Below are positions 1 to 10,595 of a stretch of DNA of 61,529 nucleotides, piece by piece. The stretch spans positions 1 through 61,529 of the forward strand of contig JAHQWA010000185.1 of NCBI GenBank assembly GCA_019634045.1. The letters are read 5' to 3'. How positions within the stretch are numbered: the stretch's first letter is position 1; each line of letters starts with the position of its first letter. The translations under genes were made by a program, and so were the position numbers. The notes below the pieces were generated by a model. It made no database searches, was not told the origin of the DNA, and was given only the letters and a program-made list of their open reading frames with translations. The DNA comes from Saprospiraceae bacterium. GTDB lineage: Bacteria > Bacteroidota > Bacteroidia > Chitinophagales > Saprospiraceae.

Positions 1-681
1 GATAGAAGAAAGCCATCTGCTAGTGGATCTTTGTCGAATAATGATATTACTACCTACACTGTAGAGTTCAGGGGCAGTGACCTGAAGTGAACGAGAACCA
101 CTAGGTATAAAGGTACTAGTCAAGGTGGAGTGAGTACCCGCGATAGATCTGGACCAACTGACACTAGGGTTATTGCCCACTTGTATGATATCTCGCTGAT
201 TAGGGATGTTGCCAACTCCTAGTATAACTGTGTTGGAATCCGCATCGCTTCCCGCGCCAACGCCCCGTAGGACAATGCCACTTCCTCGAATTACAATTGT
301 ACCATGTACTTCATAGCTGCCTGCTTCTAGTAGCAAGGCTCCCCTGATTCCTTGTGCATCAGGAGGCAGCTCCGCCATCTCATCCAAGACTGCCTGTATA
401 TGAGCGGTATTGTCCCCCTCAATAGGGCTAAGCGTGCGAATCGTAGCCACTTCAGGGATTACTTCTTCGCCATTCTTATAACCCGCATAGCTAAAATCGG
501 GAATGTAATTGTTTTCAACATCAGCCACGTAACGAAGGCAGGTGTTTTCATCCTCATATACTATGGCTGATGATTCCTGCCCCCTAATCGGATGGGAAAG
601 GATAGAGAGCAGGAGGCCCATCGACAAGGCTGGCCTTATTAGGTATTGCAGATCCTGTACTGTCGTGAAAATTCTCTTCAT
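1..681 (-). CDS. Secreted right-handed beta-helix (pectate-lyase-like) protein, C-terminus beyond the window
   Basis: The frame is open from ATG at 681 down to base 1 with no stop, giving the first 227 residues. Residues 1 to about 36 form a signal peptide (basic start, hydrophobic stretch, GQE near the cut site). The mature part opens with YVADVENNYIPDFSYAGYK, a start I associate with secreted right-handed beta-helix proteins. Gly/Val/Ile-rich strands follow (GSGIVLRGVGAGSDADSNTV) that fit turns of such a helix. The likely role is binding or cleaving polysaccharide outside the cell. Catalytic residues would lie in the missing part, so lyase activity is not shown. The fold is fairly secure, the exact family less so. 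Confidence 0.75.
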   Translation of the reverse strand, partial: MKRIFTTVQDLQYLIRPALSMGLLLSILSHPIRGQESSAIVYEDENTCLRYVADVENNYIPDFSYAGYKNGEEVIPEVATIRTLSPIEGDNTAHIQAVLDEMAELPPDAQGIRGALLLEAGSYEVHGTIVIRGSGIVLRGVGAGSDADSNTVILGVGNIPNQRDIIQVGNNPSVSWSRSIAGTHSTLTSTFIPSGSRSLQVTAPELYSVGSNIIIRQRSTSRWLSSI

Positions 682-715
682 AAGCTTTCCTGCTTGATTG
701 ATCATTTTGTTTGAT

Positions 716-751
716 AGGCTGCAGCCTTATCTGCAGTAGATAACTAAGGTA
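716..751 (-). promoter_or_regulatory. Possible promoter and palindrome upstream of the beta-helix gene
   Basis: AGGCTGCAGCCT (716-727) is a perfect 12-bp palindrome. On the minus strand a TACCTTAG box (744-751) resembles the Bacteroidota -7 element TAnnTTTG and lies about 60 nt before the ATG at 681. I see no matching TTG at the -33 distance, so this is a weak call. Confidence 0.25.
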
Positions 752-914
752 AAATATGAAGAGGAGATAAAAATCTAGGATTAGGGGTAAGATCGTCCAA
801 ATAGGAAAATCACTCCTTATTATACAACTATGGACTAAAACATGTTTGAAACCCTAGTCCGCACAAATAGCTCCTTCCGTAGCATATAAATGGGCGAGAT
901 TAAGCTCTCGCAAC

Positions 915-1166
915 TTACTGGGGTTTATCCTCATTTGTCGAGACATATAATTTAAGTGATTGATTATAAGACCATTGTGTGCTATCCTGAATTCCCTTAA
1001 CACATTTTAACAAGTAATTACTCGATTTTACATTCATCGACGAATGAAGCTTTTCGATCGTTTTTTTGGCCTCTTCTATCAAACTTAGTTGCAAAAAGAG
1101 CAATACTATCACATCTTTGTATTGTAAGTATTGAACACCTATATACCTAATAACGAGATGATAACC
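915..1166 (-). pseudogene. Open-frame remnant without a proper start; possibly the C-terminus of a lost gene
   Basis: A frame of 83 codons runs from just after an in-frame TAA (1167-1169, minus strand) to a stop at 915. It has no ATG; only GTG at 1112 could start it. The product (VIVLLFLQLSLIEEAKKTIE and onward) looks helical and could be the tail of a TPR-like or regulatory protein. It matches nothing I recognise. It is either a decayed 3' fragment or chance open sequence. Confidence 0.2.
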
Positions 1167-2081
1167 TTAATTTTTGTTCAACCGTAATCGCTAGTCGCTG
1201 TCCTAATTCCTTCCGCGACAGCTTCCTCACTCAGCCGCCTCTCCTGGCGAACTTTTTCCCAAGGTTAATGTCAAAGGTCTGAAATAGACCCATACACAAA
1301 AAAGATCTTAAGTGGCTTTCCTCCATTTCCCTCCACTTACAGATCATCGAGAACAATTACTTTACTAATTTTTAAGCCAAATTGAAATGGAATCCATCCA
1401 AGGACCACAATTGTCCAACTATCATTTTCTTCTTCTAGGGCTATTGCCCTTGTTGCTCTGAGTAGACCTCAGAGGAGTCTAACTGCTGAATAGAGAGTTA
1501 TCTTAATGAAGATTACTACCTATTAGTCATACCTTTCTGTTAAGACATAAAGCAGTAGCACTTTCCTTCCTTTTCCCTTTTATTCCTGCCTATTGGTATA
1601 GGCGCATTTTGATGAGTAGAATTTGTGCATCATAGGATGACTGATTCTAGCCACGATTCCTGAATCGTATGCCGCTATTTCACTGAAGTGGCTTGTACTT
1701 GGAAGCTATTCTCTACATTGGCAGAGGCTTCAGTTCTTTGTCGATAGTTTATAGTAAGCAGTGGTTTGGACGGTATTAACTAAGCTGCACTTATCTAACT
1801 GAGGTAGTATTGTTACTTCCATAGGCCTGTATTGGCTTCATTAATCCTTTTCAAGGACTCATCTTTCACCTAATCTGTCAATGGATCTTGGGCTGTCATA
1901 GTATTGCCCCTATTACATTGACGAGTTTTTGCCAAGTCTAGGTCAATTAAACCCAGCAGGCGAAGACCCTCTAATGCTATACCTAATTTGAAGCAAGCTT
2001 ACTTGCCAAAATAACATCGTGTTGACGACGCGATAGCCTTACATTCTATGCTATTGCCCTCGGTCACTCATGCTTTATCGA
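1167..2081. other. Long non-coding stretch, nothing recognised
   Basis: About 0.9 kb without a credible coding frame on either strand and without a recognisable tRNA or rRNA. Stops are frequent in all frames. The sequence could be decayed coding DNA or hold an unrecognised RNA. I see no inverted terminal repeats, direct-repeat target sites or transposase fragments. Confidence 0.5.
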
Positions 2082-2167
2082 GGCTTTCATTTCGATCGAA
2101 AGCCCGGCCCCACCTATGTGTTAGTCGCGAATAGCACACAAGGAGGTCCGGATTCTTAATCCACCTC
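2082..2167 (+). promoter_or_regulatory. Cluster of three inverted repeats upstream of the small peptide gene
   Basis: Three inverted repeats follow each other. First, GGCTTTC (2082-2088) pairs with GAAAGCC (2098-2104) around a 9-nt loop. Second, 2117-2138 is an imperfect 22-bp palindrome centred on TCGCGA with TGTG/CACA ends and four mismatched positions. Third, GAGGT-cc-GGATT (2143-2154) pairs with AATCC-ACCTC (2158-2167) around CTT. The second looks like a protein-binding operator; the first and third could fold in RNA. They lie 60 to 150 nt before the peptide ATG at 2229. No clear -7/-33 promoter pair is visible. Confidence 0.45.
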
Positions 2168-2228
2168 AATGTTTAACCCCGTCGTAGCGGAGTGCCATTT
2201 CTGTCTGCGACCCCAAAAGTGTACTATC

Positions 2229-2402
2229 ATGACTACCAATAATAATGTATTCGCAACAGCTAACAATTCTTTCGCGGCTTTTATTAATACTGAAATTGAA
2301 ACGCCACAATTGTCTTTTATCAAGGGCGGTGACGGTACGGAAGGAGACGGTGAAGATGAGAGTAATGGATATATCGGTACTGAAGATATCGTTGGATTCT
2401 AG
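2229..2402 (+). CDS. 57-residue peptide with a double-glycine motif; putative secreted or RiPP-like precursor
   Basis: The product is MTTNNNVFATANNSFAAFIN followed by TEIETPQLSFIKGG and a 23-residue acidic, glycine-rich tail ending GTEDIVGF. A leader of 34 residues ending LSFIKGG resembles the leaders that C39-peptidase ABC exporters cut after Gly-Gly. The tail has no Cys and only one Tyr, so it is not a lanthipeptide core. A longer frame from ATG 2169 would begin inside an inverted repeat, so I prefer ATG 2229. A GC-rich hairpin 15 nt after the stop supports a real transcription unit. No exporter or maturation enzyme lies nearby in the window. The function is unknown. Confidence 0.5.
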   Translation: MTTNNNVFATANNSFAAFINTEIETPQLSFIKGGDGTEGDGEDESNGYIGTEDIVGF

Positions 2403-2416
2403 GAGATTTAGAGAAG

Positions 2417-2436
2417 GGAGGGCCAACGGGCCCTCC
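2417..2436. terminator. Hairpin terminator between convergent genes
   Basis: GGAGGGCC (2417-2424), loop AACG, GGCCCTCC (2429-2436) form a perfect 8-bp GC stem. It begins 15 nt after the peptide stop and ends next to the stop of the convergent gene at 2438, so it may serve both. Confidence 0.65.
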
Positions 2437-2437
2437 T

Positions 2438-3871
2438 CTATAATTCCTCAATTTTAGTTATTATCCAGCCTCGGTTGATAATCTGCTTTTCCTGGCTAAT
2501 TTTATCTTTGAGCTTTTCCTTTCTACTGTCTGATAGCTGCCTCTTAATTTTAAGATTTATCGATGTTTTGAGATACTGAATAAATTTGATATAAACCTCC
2601 TTGTTGTGCGTTCCTAAAGTTTTATTTCTAGAGAGATACTTATTAAACGCCAGTAGATTGGAAATCATAAGGTCGTAATAGGTCTCATCTTTTGTAAATA
2701 ACTCAAAAAGTGCTCGAGTGGCCAAGATTTTTCCTCTTACCTGGTAAAAGGGATTAGTGAATTGGAATCTAGAAATCAATCGTTCTGTTTTTTCAAATTC
2801 TTCTTTGCCATAGTAAAGGAAAGCCAGACAAAGTGTTTTGGCATTGTTTCTCACGTCCTTGCGGAGTAATGGAGAATAAACCTCAATGAACTGTTCTACC
2901 CAATCAAATTTCTGTAGTTTGATACCAATTGCACAGATATTTGTGAAGCTGCTATCTGTCATCTGGTTGTTTTTGATCAATATCTTATCATCGATACCTA
3001 TCTGATATAATTTGAAGCTATCCTCAAGGTATTCTTGATGCCCTGCGTTTCCTTTCCTGATCGTGAAATTTAGTAAATGATTGAATATTAAGACCTTATC
3101 GTTTCGATGCATCTTGGAAGTGTTTTCCAAAAAAATTTCAGCTGCTTTTAGGAATTGAGGCCTATCGTCATTTACATAAAGATTTCTGGCTTTCCCATAA
3201 AGATCCATTTCCAGTGTTGATCCTTTCGGTTTCTCCGACTCTTGAAGGATTTCATTTAGATACCTCGTATTATAACTTTTGGATAGGATATTTGACCTAG
3301 CTGCCATTTCGGCCGCAACTTTCAGTTTTGATATTTCGAAAAAGTGATCCAGGTGAAGATCCATCTGCTCCAAATAATTCTCCTTAACTAGATGCTTTTT
3401 AGTAGAAGGATGAAAGAAATATTGATCCAAATTCTTCATAGATTCGTACTGATAGAAACTATTCCGATAGGGTAGAGCCTCCAAGTCCGTGGTAATGTCC
3501 TCTGTACTTTTCTCAAAGTATTCATAGAGATCCCGCTGCCCATATGCATCTCTCAATAATTTCTTGCGCTCGAAATCTCGCTTTTGAACCTGCTCTGCCA
3601 CCAGGAATTCTTCCAGAAGATTTACGAGATCCGCCATCACATGTCTCATTTTTTGCGATTGGAATTGCCGGTCAGGGAAGAGATGGTGAAACACATTCTC
3701 TTTGCTCAGCTTCCCTGAAGTGTATTCGGGGTGATACTTACGTACATATTCAAAAAATGGAACACAGTGCTTCTTGTAGGAGTAATAAGGGGAGCGAATG
3801 AACTTATGGAACCGCCTTATCTCCTCATCAGACAGTGTTTTTAAGATTTTTAGGAGCTTAGATCCGTGCAT
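2438..3871 (-). CDS. Uncharacterised helical (solenoid-like) cytoplasmic protein, 477 aa
   Basis: The chosen start is MHGSKLLKILKTLSDEEIRR at 3871; the open frame runs 13 codons further up but those residues look non-coding. There is no signal peptide or membrane segment. The protein is almost entirely amphipathic helix, rich in Leu, Lys, Glu, Tyr and Phe, with helix pairs that suggest a TPR-like solenoid (for example YGKEEFEKTERLISRFQFTN). The N-terminal LSDEEIRRFHKFIRSPYYS recalls uncharacterised Saprospiria-type proteins; I recognise no named domain and no catalytic motif. It converges on the double-glycine peptide gene. The role is unknown; a scaffold or adaptor is a guess. Confidence 0.75.
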   Translation of the reverse strand: MHGSKLLKILKTLSDEEIRRFHKFIRSPYYSYKKHCVPFFEYVRKYHPEYTSGKLSKENVFHHLFPDRQFQSQKMRHVMADLVNLLEEFLVAEQVQKRDFERKKLLRDAYGQRDLYEYFEKSTEDITTDLEALPYRNSFYQYESMKNLDQYFFHPSTKKHLVKENYLEQMDLHLDHFFEISKLKVAAEMAARSNILSKSYNTRYLNEILQESEKPKGSTLEMDLYGKARNLYVNDDRPQFLKAAEIFLENTSKMHRNDKVLIFNHLLNFTIRKGNAGHQEYLEDSFKLYQIGIDDKILIKNNQMTDSSFTNICAIGIKLQKFDWVEQFIEVYSPLLRKDVRNNAKTLCLAFLYYGKEEFEKTERLISRFQFTNPFYQVRGKILATRALFELFTKDETYYDLMISNLLAFNKYLSRNKTLGTHNKEVYIKFIQYLKTSINLKIKRQLSDSRKEKLKDKISQEKQIINRGWIITKIEEL

Positions 3872-4344
3872 ATGTATTGTTATTTTCGGAACACTCGTAA
3901 ATATATGCAAAATCTTACATGCTGCCTAAATCCTCTCTGGATAACATTTTTATGATTCAATCAAATACACTTAAAAGGCCCCTAGGCCTCTACTGTAGCG
4001 GACTCCTACGAGCAAGATAGCTGCTGGTTTGGGTTCATGAGTACTTAAATCTAGCATAAAATCGTGAACAAGCTTACTTATTTGTCCCAGAATAAATTTA
4101 TCAGTGCCCTTACCTTGTAATCGAAATGAGGAGACATTAACTTTTACTGAGTCGTGGCCGGGAATGTTAAAACGAAAGTTGATGTAGTTAAAAACAAAGG
4201 ATGATTTCGTTGGAGGAACTTAATCAAGCCTAATTAGCTACACTTTCTTACATTCCTATGCCACGTTTCTTTTTTTGTACCCTGCATAAATTTTGTTCCT
4301 TTCTTAGTTGTCGCTTATCTTAGGTAGAAAATTACCTCCTTGCC
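3872..4344. other. Divergent intergenic region
   Basis: About 470 bp between two divergent genes, expected to carry both promoters. AGGCC-CCTA-GGCCT (3976-3989) is a short palindrome. No exact TAnnTTTG box with a correctly spaced TTG is present; ATAAATTTTG near 4287 is the closest on the plus strand. No small gene or RNA is recognised. Confidence 0.4.
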
Positions 4345-7300
4345 ATGCGACTATTTCTCGCCAACCACTTTTCACAACCTGTATCATTTTCCTTTGTCAC
4401 TGCTTTGGTCATTGCCATTTTTCTAGGCGCTAGCTGTACACCCTTGCCAGAAAGAGATTCGATAGAAGCAGTAGTACAGTTTACTATTCAAGAAGGCTTC
4501 GAGATTGAATTGTTTGCGGCAGAACCCCTGATCCAGGACCCGGTAGATATGGAAATCGATGAAGATGGCCGTCTATTTGTGGTGGAAATGCCCGGTTACC
4601 CCTTGGATCTGGGCCGCAGTGGCCGAATCAAACAGTTAATCGATACCGATCAAGATGGCTACCCGGATCAGAGTATCATCTTTGCAGATAGTCTATTACT
4701 CCCAAGCGGTATTATGCGTTGGAAGAAGGGTTTTATCGTCACAGATACCCCAGAGGTATTGTATTTGGAGGATTCTGACGGAGATGGAAAGGCCGATGTA
4801 AGGGAAGTACTGCTAACTGGCTTTGCACTTTCCAATCCACAGCACAACCTCAATAACCCCAATTATGGCTTAGATAATTGGATTTATCTGGCGAATGAAG
4901 GATATTTTACGACAGTAGACTACAAAGATCTTTTTGGAGATGAGGGAGCAAAAGTTCATTTCCCTGGTATCGCAGATGGCCCAGTCCTCCCACAGAATGC
5001 AGGAGATCGAAATGTCCGATTTAAACCCGATGAAGGCGCCTTAGAAATGTGTGCGGCGAGCACTCAGTTTGGCCAAGCCTTTGACCCTTGGGGGCATCAT
5101 TTTCAGACTTCCAACTTTCATCCACTGTGGCATGAAGTGATCGCCGCTAGATATCTGCAGCGCAATCCTGATTTGCTGGCTGCTGAGGCTACGCAGTACT
5201 TACCGGATGAACCTATCAATGAGGTATTTCCTACCAGCCAATCTCCTGAACATCAATTGCTAACGGATGTAGGTGTGATTACCTCAGGTTGCGGCATCAA
5301 CTGGTATGCGGGAGGAGCCTTCCCCAAGTCATTCAATGAGGTACTTTTCCTATGTGAACCGGTGCACAATCTAGTGCAGGCGAACAAAATCACGGCTCAA
5401 GGCCCTACTTTCTCTGCTCACCGGATCCAGGAGGGAGAAGAGTTTTTGAGTTCTACAGATACCTGGTTTAGGCCCTCCAATACCTATATTGGCCCCGATG
5501 GTGCCCTGTATCTGATCGATTATCATAGGAGGATTATAGAGCACCCAGAATGGATGTCTGATGAAGTCAATGAATCAGGCCAATTATATGAAGGCACAGA
5601 TAAAGGCAGAATTTATCGAATTACTAGTACAGGCGCTAAGCCTGCCAAATGGCTGGACCAACTGGCCTTATCTCCCCAATCTCCCTTGGAATGGGTCCCT
5701 CATTTAAATGATAGAAATAGCTGGTGGCGTGAAACGGCGCAGCGTTTGATCGTAAATACGGCCCAGGTGACTAAAGAGCTTGTAGCAGCAATCAAGCAGG
5801 TGGCTGCTAGTGCGGAAGGGCAGGCAGGACGGGTACATGCGTTGTGGACTTTAGAAGGTTTAGCAAGGACTGACACAGCCTTGCTAAAACAAGCTTTGGC
5901 AGATCCCGAAGCGGGCATACGCGAAAATGCTATCCAACTCGCCGAATTGCATTTGCTTGATTATCCTGCCTTAGCAGACGACTTATTGAACTTAGCAGAT
6001 GATCCCAATGCTAGGGTTCGTTTCCAATTACTCTGTACATTAGGTGATTTGGAAGGTGCAAAGGCCCGGGAGGTTCGAGAACGCTTGCTTGTACGAGACC
6101 TGGAAAGCAATTGGACTCACCTAGCAGCTCTATCTGCTACACCTGGGCAAGAGCTAGCCCTATTTCAATGGGCTACCGAGGAGCTGGCGAATAGAATTGA
6201 TGAGGGAGGAGGGGATTTTATCAAGAATCTTAGTGCCCTAATTGGTCGCAAGGGCCAGACCTTTGAATTAAATACTTTCATTGCGCAATTGCAAACCTTA
6301 CCAGCAAACCTAAAGGCTTTCGCATTGAGTGGCTTAGCGCAAGGCGTGTCTGGGAAAACAAACGGTATTTCGGTAAAGCATAAGGAGCAGTTATCTACCT
6401 GGTCTTTAGATGAAAATGAAAACATTAGGGCTGCTAGCCTTGGCTTGCTAGCTAAGGTGGGATTACCCGCCTCCAGGAAGTTTTTGAACGAGCTTCAAAA
6501 GGTAGCTTTGGAACGCGTTGCAAACGACAAGGCGGATGAACAGCTAAGAGCTGATGCTTTACATTTACTTTCGATCTTGAATACAACTGGGACCCAAGCC
6601 TTGTTCAAGGATCAAATCCAAGCCAGTACACCTGCGGTCATGCAACAAGCATCGATCAGAGGACTGGCTCAAATTAAAGGTATTGATAATGCGAAATTCT
6701 TGCTTGGAAAATGGGATCAACTGACGCCTTCCGTACGAGCCACCTTAGTCAGTTCTTTTCGGCCTTATCCAGACCGAATGCATCTCTTCCTGACAGCTAT
6801 CGAAGCGGGAACGATTGCAGCGCAAGGGATTGGCCCAAAACAGGTATTTGAAATCCTTAAAAATGACGATAAATCGGTGCGTCGGCGAGCCACTTTATTA
6901 TTCAAGCCACAGGAGGGGGAGAGAGAGGCTGTTCTTGCCCAATATCAGCCGACGCTTGATCAGGTCGGTGATTTTGCCCAGGGTAAAATGGTCTTTGAAG
7001 CGGAATGCGCTAGCTGCCACCAACTGGGTGGGGAAAATGGGTTTCCACTTGGCCCAGACCTGGCTAGCATTCGCAATAGAACTAAGGCTTCTATTTTACA
7101 CGATATTTTGATACCAAATGCGGCCATCGCTGATGGATACGATGTTTGGACGGTGAAGACTACGGAAGAGGCCGAATATAGCGGTATCATTGCCCAAGAG
7201 TCGCCTTCTTCGATTACGCTTCGTTTTTTGGAGGTGGAGGACCAAGTCATTAGTAGAGGTAATATTGAGCGCTTAAGTTCAGCGCCTACTTCCTTGATGA

Positions 7301-7392
7301 CGACAGGCTTAGAGGAGAATATTGATCTTCAGGAAATGGCCAACCTTTTAGCCTTTTTGAAAAACCAAAAGAAGGAGGATCAATCTGACTAA
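4345..7392 (+). CDS. Planctomycete-type membrane-bound dehydrogenase with HEAT repeats and C-terminal heme c domain (lipoprotein, 1015 aa)
   Basis: Three parts are visible. A lipoprotein signal ends in LGASC, putting the lipidated Cys at residue 31. A six-bladed beta-propeller of the PVC-type dehydrogenase family (TIGR02604-like) follows at about 45-430 (EGFEIELFAAEPLIQDPVDM; GPDGALYLIDYHRR). HEAT-like helical repeats fill about 470-850. A cytochrome c module has heme motif CASCH at 888-892 with the downstream LGPDLASIRNR typical of TIGR02603-like domains. It probably oxidises a sugar-like or alcohol substrate at the cell envelope and passes electrons through its own heme. The substrate cannot be read from sequence. 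It sits 54 bp before a two-component system. Confidence 0.85.
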   Translation: MRLFLANHFSQPVSFSFVTALVIAIFLGASCTPLPERDSIEAVVQFTIQEGFEIELFAAEPLIQDPVDMEIDEDGRLFVVEMPGYPLDLGRSGRIKQLIDTDQDGYPDQSIIFADSLLLPSGIMRWKKGFIVTDTPEVLYLEDSDGDGKADVREVLLTGFALSNPQHNLNNPNYGLDNWIYLANEGYFTTVDYKDLFGDEGAKVHFPGIADGPVLPQNAGDRNVRFKPDEGALEMCAASTQFGQAFDPWGHHFQTSNFHPLWHEVIAARYLQRNPDLLAAEATQYLPDEPINEVFPTSQSPEHQLLTDVGVITSGCGINWYAGGAFPKSFNEVLFLCEPVHNLVQANKITAQGPTFSAHRIQEGEEFLSSTDTWFRPSNTYIGPDGALYLIDYHRRIIEHPEWMSDEVNESGQLYEGTDKGRIYRITSTGAKPAKWLDQLALSPQSPLEWVPHLNDRNSWWRETAQRLIVNTAQVTKELVAAIKQVAASAEGQAGRVHALWTLEGLARTDTALLKQALADPEAGIRENAIQLAELHLLDYPALADDLLNLADDPNARVRFQLLCTLGDLEGAKAREVRERLLVRDLESNWTHLAALSATPGQELALFQWATEELANRIDEGGGDFIKNLSALIGRKGQTFELNTFIAQLQTLPANLKAFALSGLAQGVSGKTNGISVKHKEQLSTWSLDENENIRAASLGLLAKVGLPASRKFLNELQKVALERVANDKADEQLRADALHLLSILNTTGTQALFKDQIQASTPAVMQQASIRGLAQIKGIDNAKFLLGKWDQLTPSVRATLVSSFRPYPDRMHLFLTAIEAGTIAAQGIGPKQVFEILKNDDKSVRRRATLLFKPQEGEREAVLAQYQPTLDQVGDFAQGKMVFEAECASCHQLGGENGFPLGPDLASIRNRTKASILHDILIPNAAIADGYDVWTVKTTEEAEYSGIIAQESPSSITLRFLEVEDQVISRGNIERLSSAPTSLMTTGLEENIDLQEMANLLAFLKNQKKEDQSD

Positions 7393-7446
7393 TTTCCCAT
7401 AGAAAAGCTTCAAATTTTCCTCAAATTCATTCTCTACCTTAGCTGC

Positions 7447-8124
7447 ATGAAGATTTTGATCATAGAAGATGAAAAAGATCTATTGGACAATATTTTGGCT
7501 TACTTCTCGGCTGGAGATTTTGTCTGTGAATCCGCTTCATCCAAAGCGGAAGCCTTGGATAAGTTGGGGGGCTTCAACTATGATGTAGTTATTCTAGACA
7601 TAATGTTACCGGATGGAAATGGATTACAGATTTTAAGTCATATCCGTGAAGAAAATCCCGATACGGGTGTTTTGATTATTTCCGCTAAGAATGCTTTGGA
7701 TGATCGCCTCCGTGGACTTGACTTGGGCGCTGACGATTATTTAACCAAACCTTTTCATCTATCGGAACTTAATGCTAGGATTAGAGCTATTTTCCGTCGC
7801 CGAAAACTGCAAGGGCAAACGGTTCTCCAGTACAATGAAATCGCCATTCATACCAGCAATCACGAAGTATTGGTGAACGATGCTTCCTTGGAACTGACCT
7901 TGAAGGAATACGAATTGCTCTTGTTTTTTGTAACCAATAAAAATAGGGTTTTAACGAAGCAGGCTATTGCGGAACATTTGTGGGGAGACAATGTCGATTA
8001 TTTGCAAAACTTTGACTTCGTTTACCAGCATATTAAGAACTTAAGGAAAAAGATCATGGCTAATGATGGGAGGGATTACATCAAGACCATCTACGGATTG
8101 GGTTATAAATTCACCGATAAATAG
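7447..8124 (+). CDS. OmpR/PhoB-family response regulator
   Basis: The 225-residue product has a receiver domain (1-115) and a winged-helix DNA-binding domain (about 125-223). The receiver has the acidic pocket (E7-D8-E9), phospho-acceptor D51 in VVILDIMLPDG, and K101 in the DDYLTKPF signature. The C-terminal part (LTLKEYELLLFFVTNKNRVL and YIKTIYGLGYKF) is canonical for the family. The sensor kinase starts 21 bp after the stop, so they form a pair. A TACCTTAG sequence just before the ATG resembles a -7 box. Confidence 0.95.
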   Translation: MKILIIEDEKDLLDNILAYFSAGDFVCESASSKAEALDKLGGFNYDVVILDIMLPDGNGLQILSHIREENPDTGVLIISAKNALDDRLRGLDLGADDYLTKPFHLSELNARIRAIFRRRKLQGQTVLQYNEIAIHTSNHEVLVNDASLELTLKEYELLLFFVTNKNRVLTKQAIAEHLWGDNVDYLQNFDFVYQHIKNLRKKIMANDGRDYIKTIYGLGYKFTDK

Positions 8125-8145
8125 GCCTGATAAGAAACTATACCT

Positions 8146-9784
<1,639 letters not shown>

Positions 9785-9802
9785 TTAAGTTCAAAACCCA
9801 TC

Positions 9803-10585
9803 TTAAGTGAGCGAACGGTCCAGGTGTACATAGCCACCATCTACGATCATGAATTGGCCGGTGGTATGCCCAGACTTAGGGGACAAAAGAAATACACACA
9901 TGGCGGCAATTTCATCGGCTGTCGTCATTCGTTTTTCAAAAGGGATATTGGCTACAATCTCTGCTTCCTTGGCCGCAGGGTCTGGAAAAGAATTGTCTAG
10001 CCACTTCCGGTAAAGAGGAGTCATTACCTCAGCGGGAAGGATCGCATTTACCCGAATAGAATGCGGAAGTAGTGACGCCGCCCATTCTCGAGTCAGGGCC
10101 AGTTGTGCGCCTTTCGCTGCCGCATAACCCGACGTTTGTCCTTGCCCGGTCAAGGCTACTTTTGAGCTAACATTTACAATGGAGCCTTTTGATTCTTTGA
10201 GGTGGGGCAGAGCGTAGTGCACTAGATCATAGTAGTGAAAAAGGTTCAGCTGGATGGAGGCCCTGAAGGCTGCTGGACCCTTTTCCAGACTAGCCCCATC
10301 ATTCACTCCGGCATTATTTACAATTCCATCGATCCGGCCAAATTCAGCCACCGTTTCCTGGATCACCCGCTCGCATACGGCTAAATCCTGCAAATCTCCG
10401 ATGACGGTGTGGACTCTTGATTTGGCTGCTCGAAGTTCGGAGGCTAGCGCTTCTGTGGCCTCTTTTGAACGGGTAGCTATAACTAGTTTTCCGCCCTCAG
10501 CTACGATGTGCCGACTAATGGCCTCCCCGATACCCTTTGATCCTCCAGTAACGATGTATACTTTATCTTTAAGTTGAAGATCCAT
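9803..10585 (-). CDS. SDR-family dehydrogenase, L-fucose dehydrogenase-like
   Basis: A classical short-chain dehydrogenase of 260 residues from MDLQLKDKVYIVTGGSKGIG; the open frame extends 41 codons upstream into the hydrolase gene, so the later ATG is preferred. Visible motifs are the NAD(P) glycine motif at 14-20, NNAG at 90-93, and catalytic S140/S141, Y154 and K158. The tail (IVDGGYVHLDRSLT) resembles bacterial L-fucose dehydrogenases of the HSD17B14-like group. It is the last gene of the LacI-headed operon, 10 bp after a lactonase-like gene, which fits oxidation of an aldose to the lactone that its neighbour opens. The substrate (fucose or a similar sugar) is inferred. Confidence 0.8.
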   Translation of the reverse strand: MDLQLKDKVYIVTGGSKGIGEAISRHIVAEGGKLVIATRSKEATEALASELRAAKSRVHTVIGDLQDLAVCERVIQETVAEFGRIDGIVNNAGVNDGASLEKGPAAFRASIQLNLFHYYDLVHYALPHLKESKGSIVNVSSKVALTGQGQTSGYAAAKGAQLALTREWAASLLPHSIRVNAILPAEVMTPLYRKWLDNSFPDPAAKEAEIVANIPFEKRMTTADEIAAMCVFLLSPKSGHTTGQFMIVDGGYVHLDRSLT

Positions 10586-10595
10586 ACTTTGTGTT

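Noticed and set aside
2166..2426. Antisense frame over the small peptide gene
   Set aside because: It runs through the terminator hairpin and has no start context or motif; the plus-strand peptide explains the region better.
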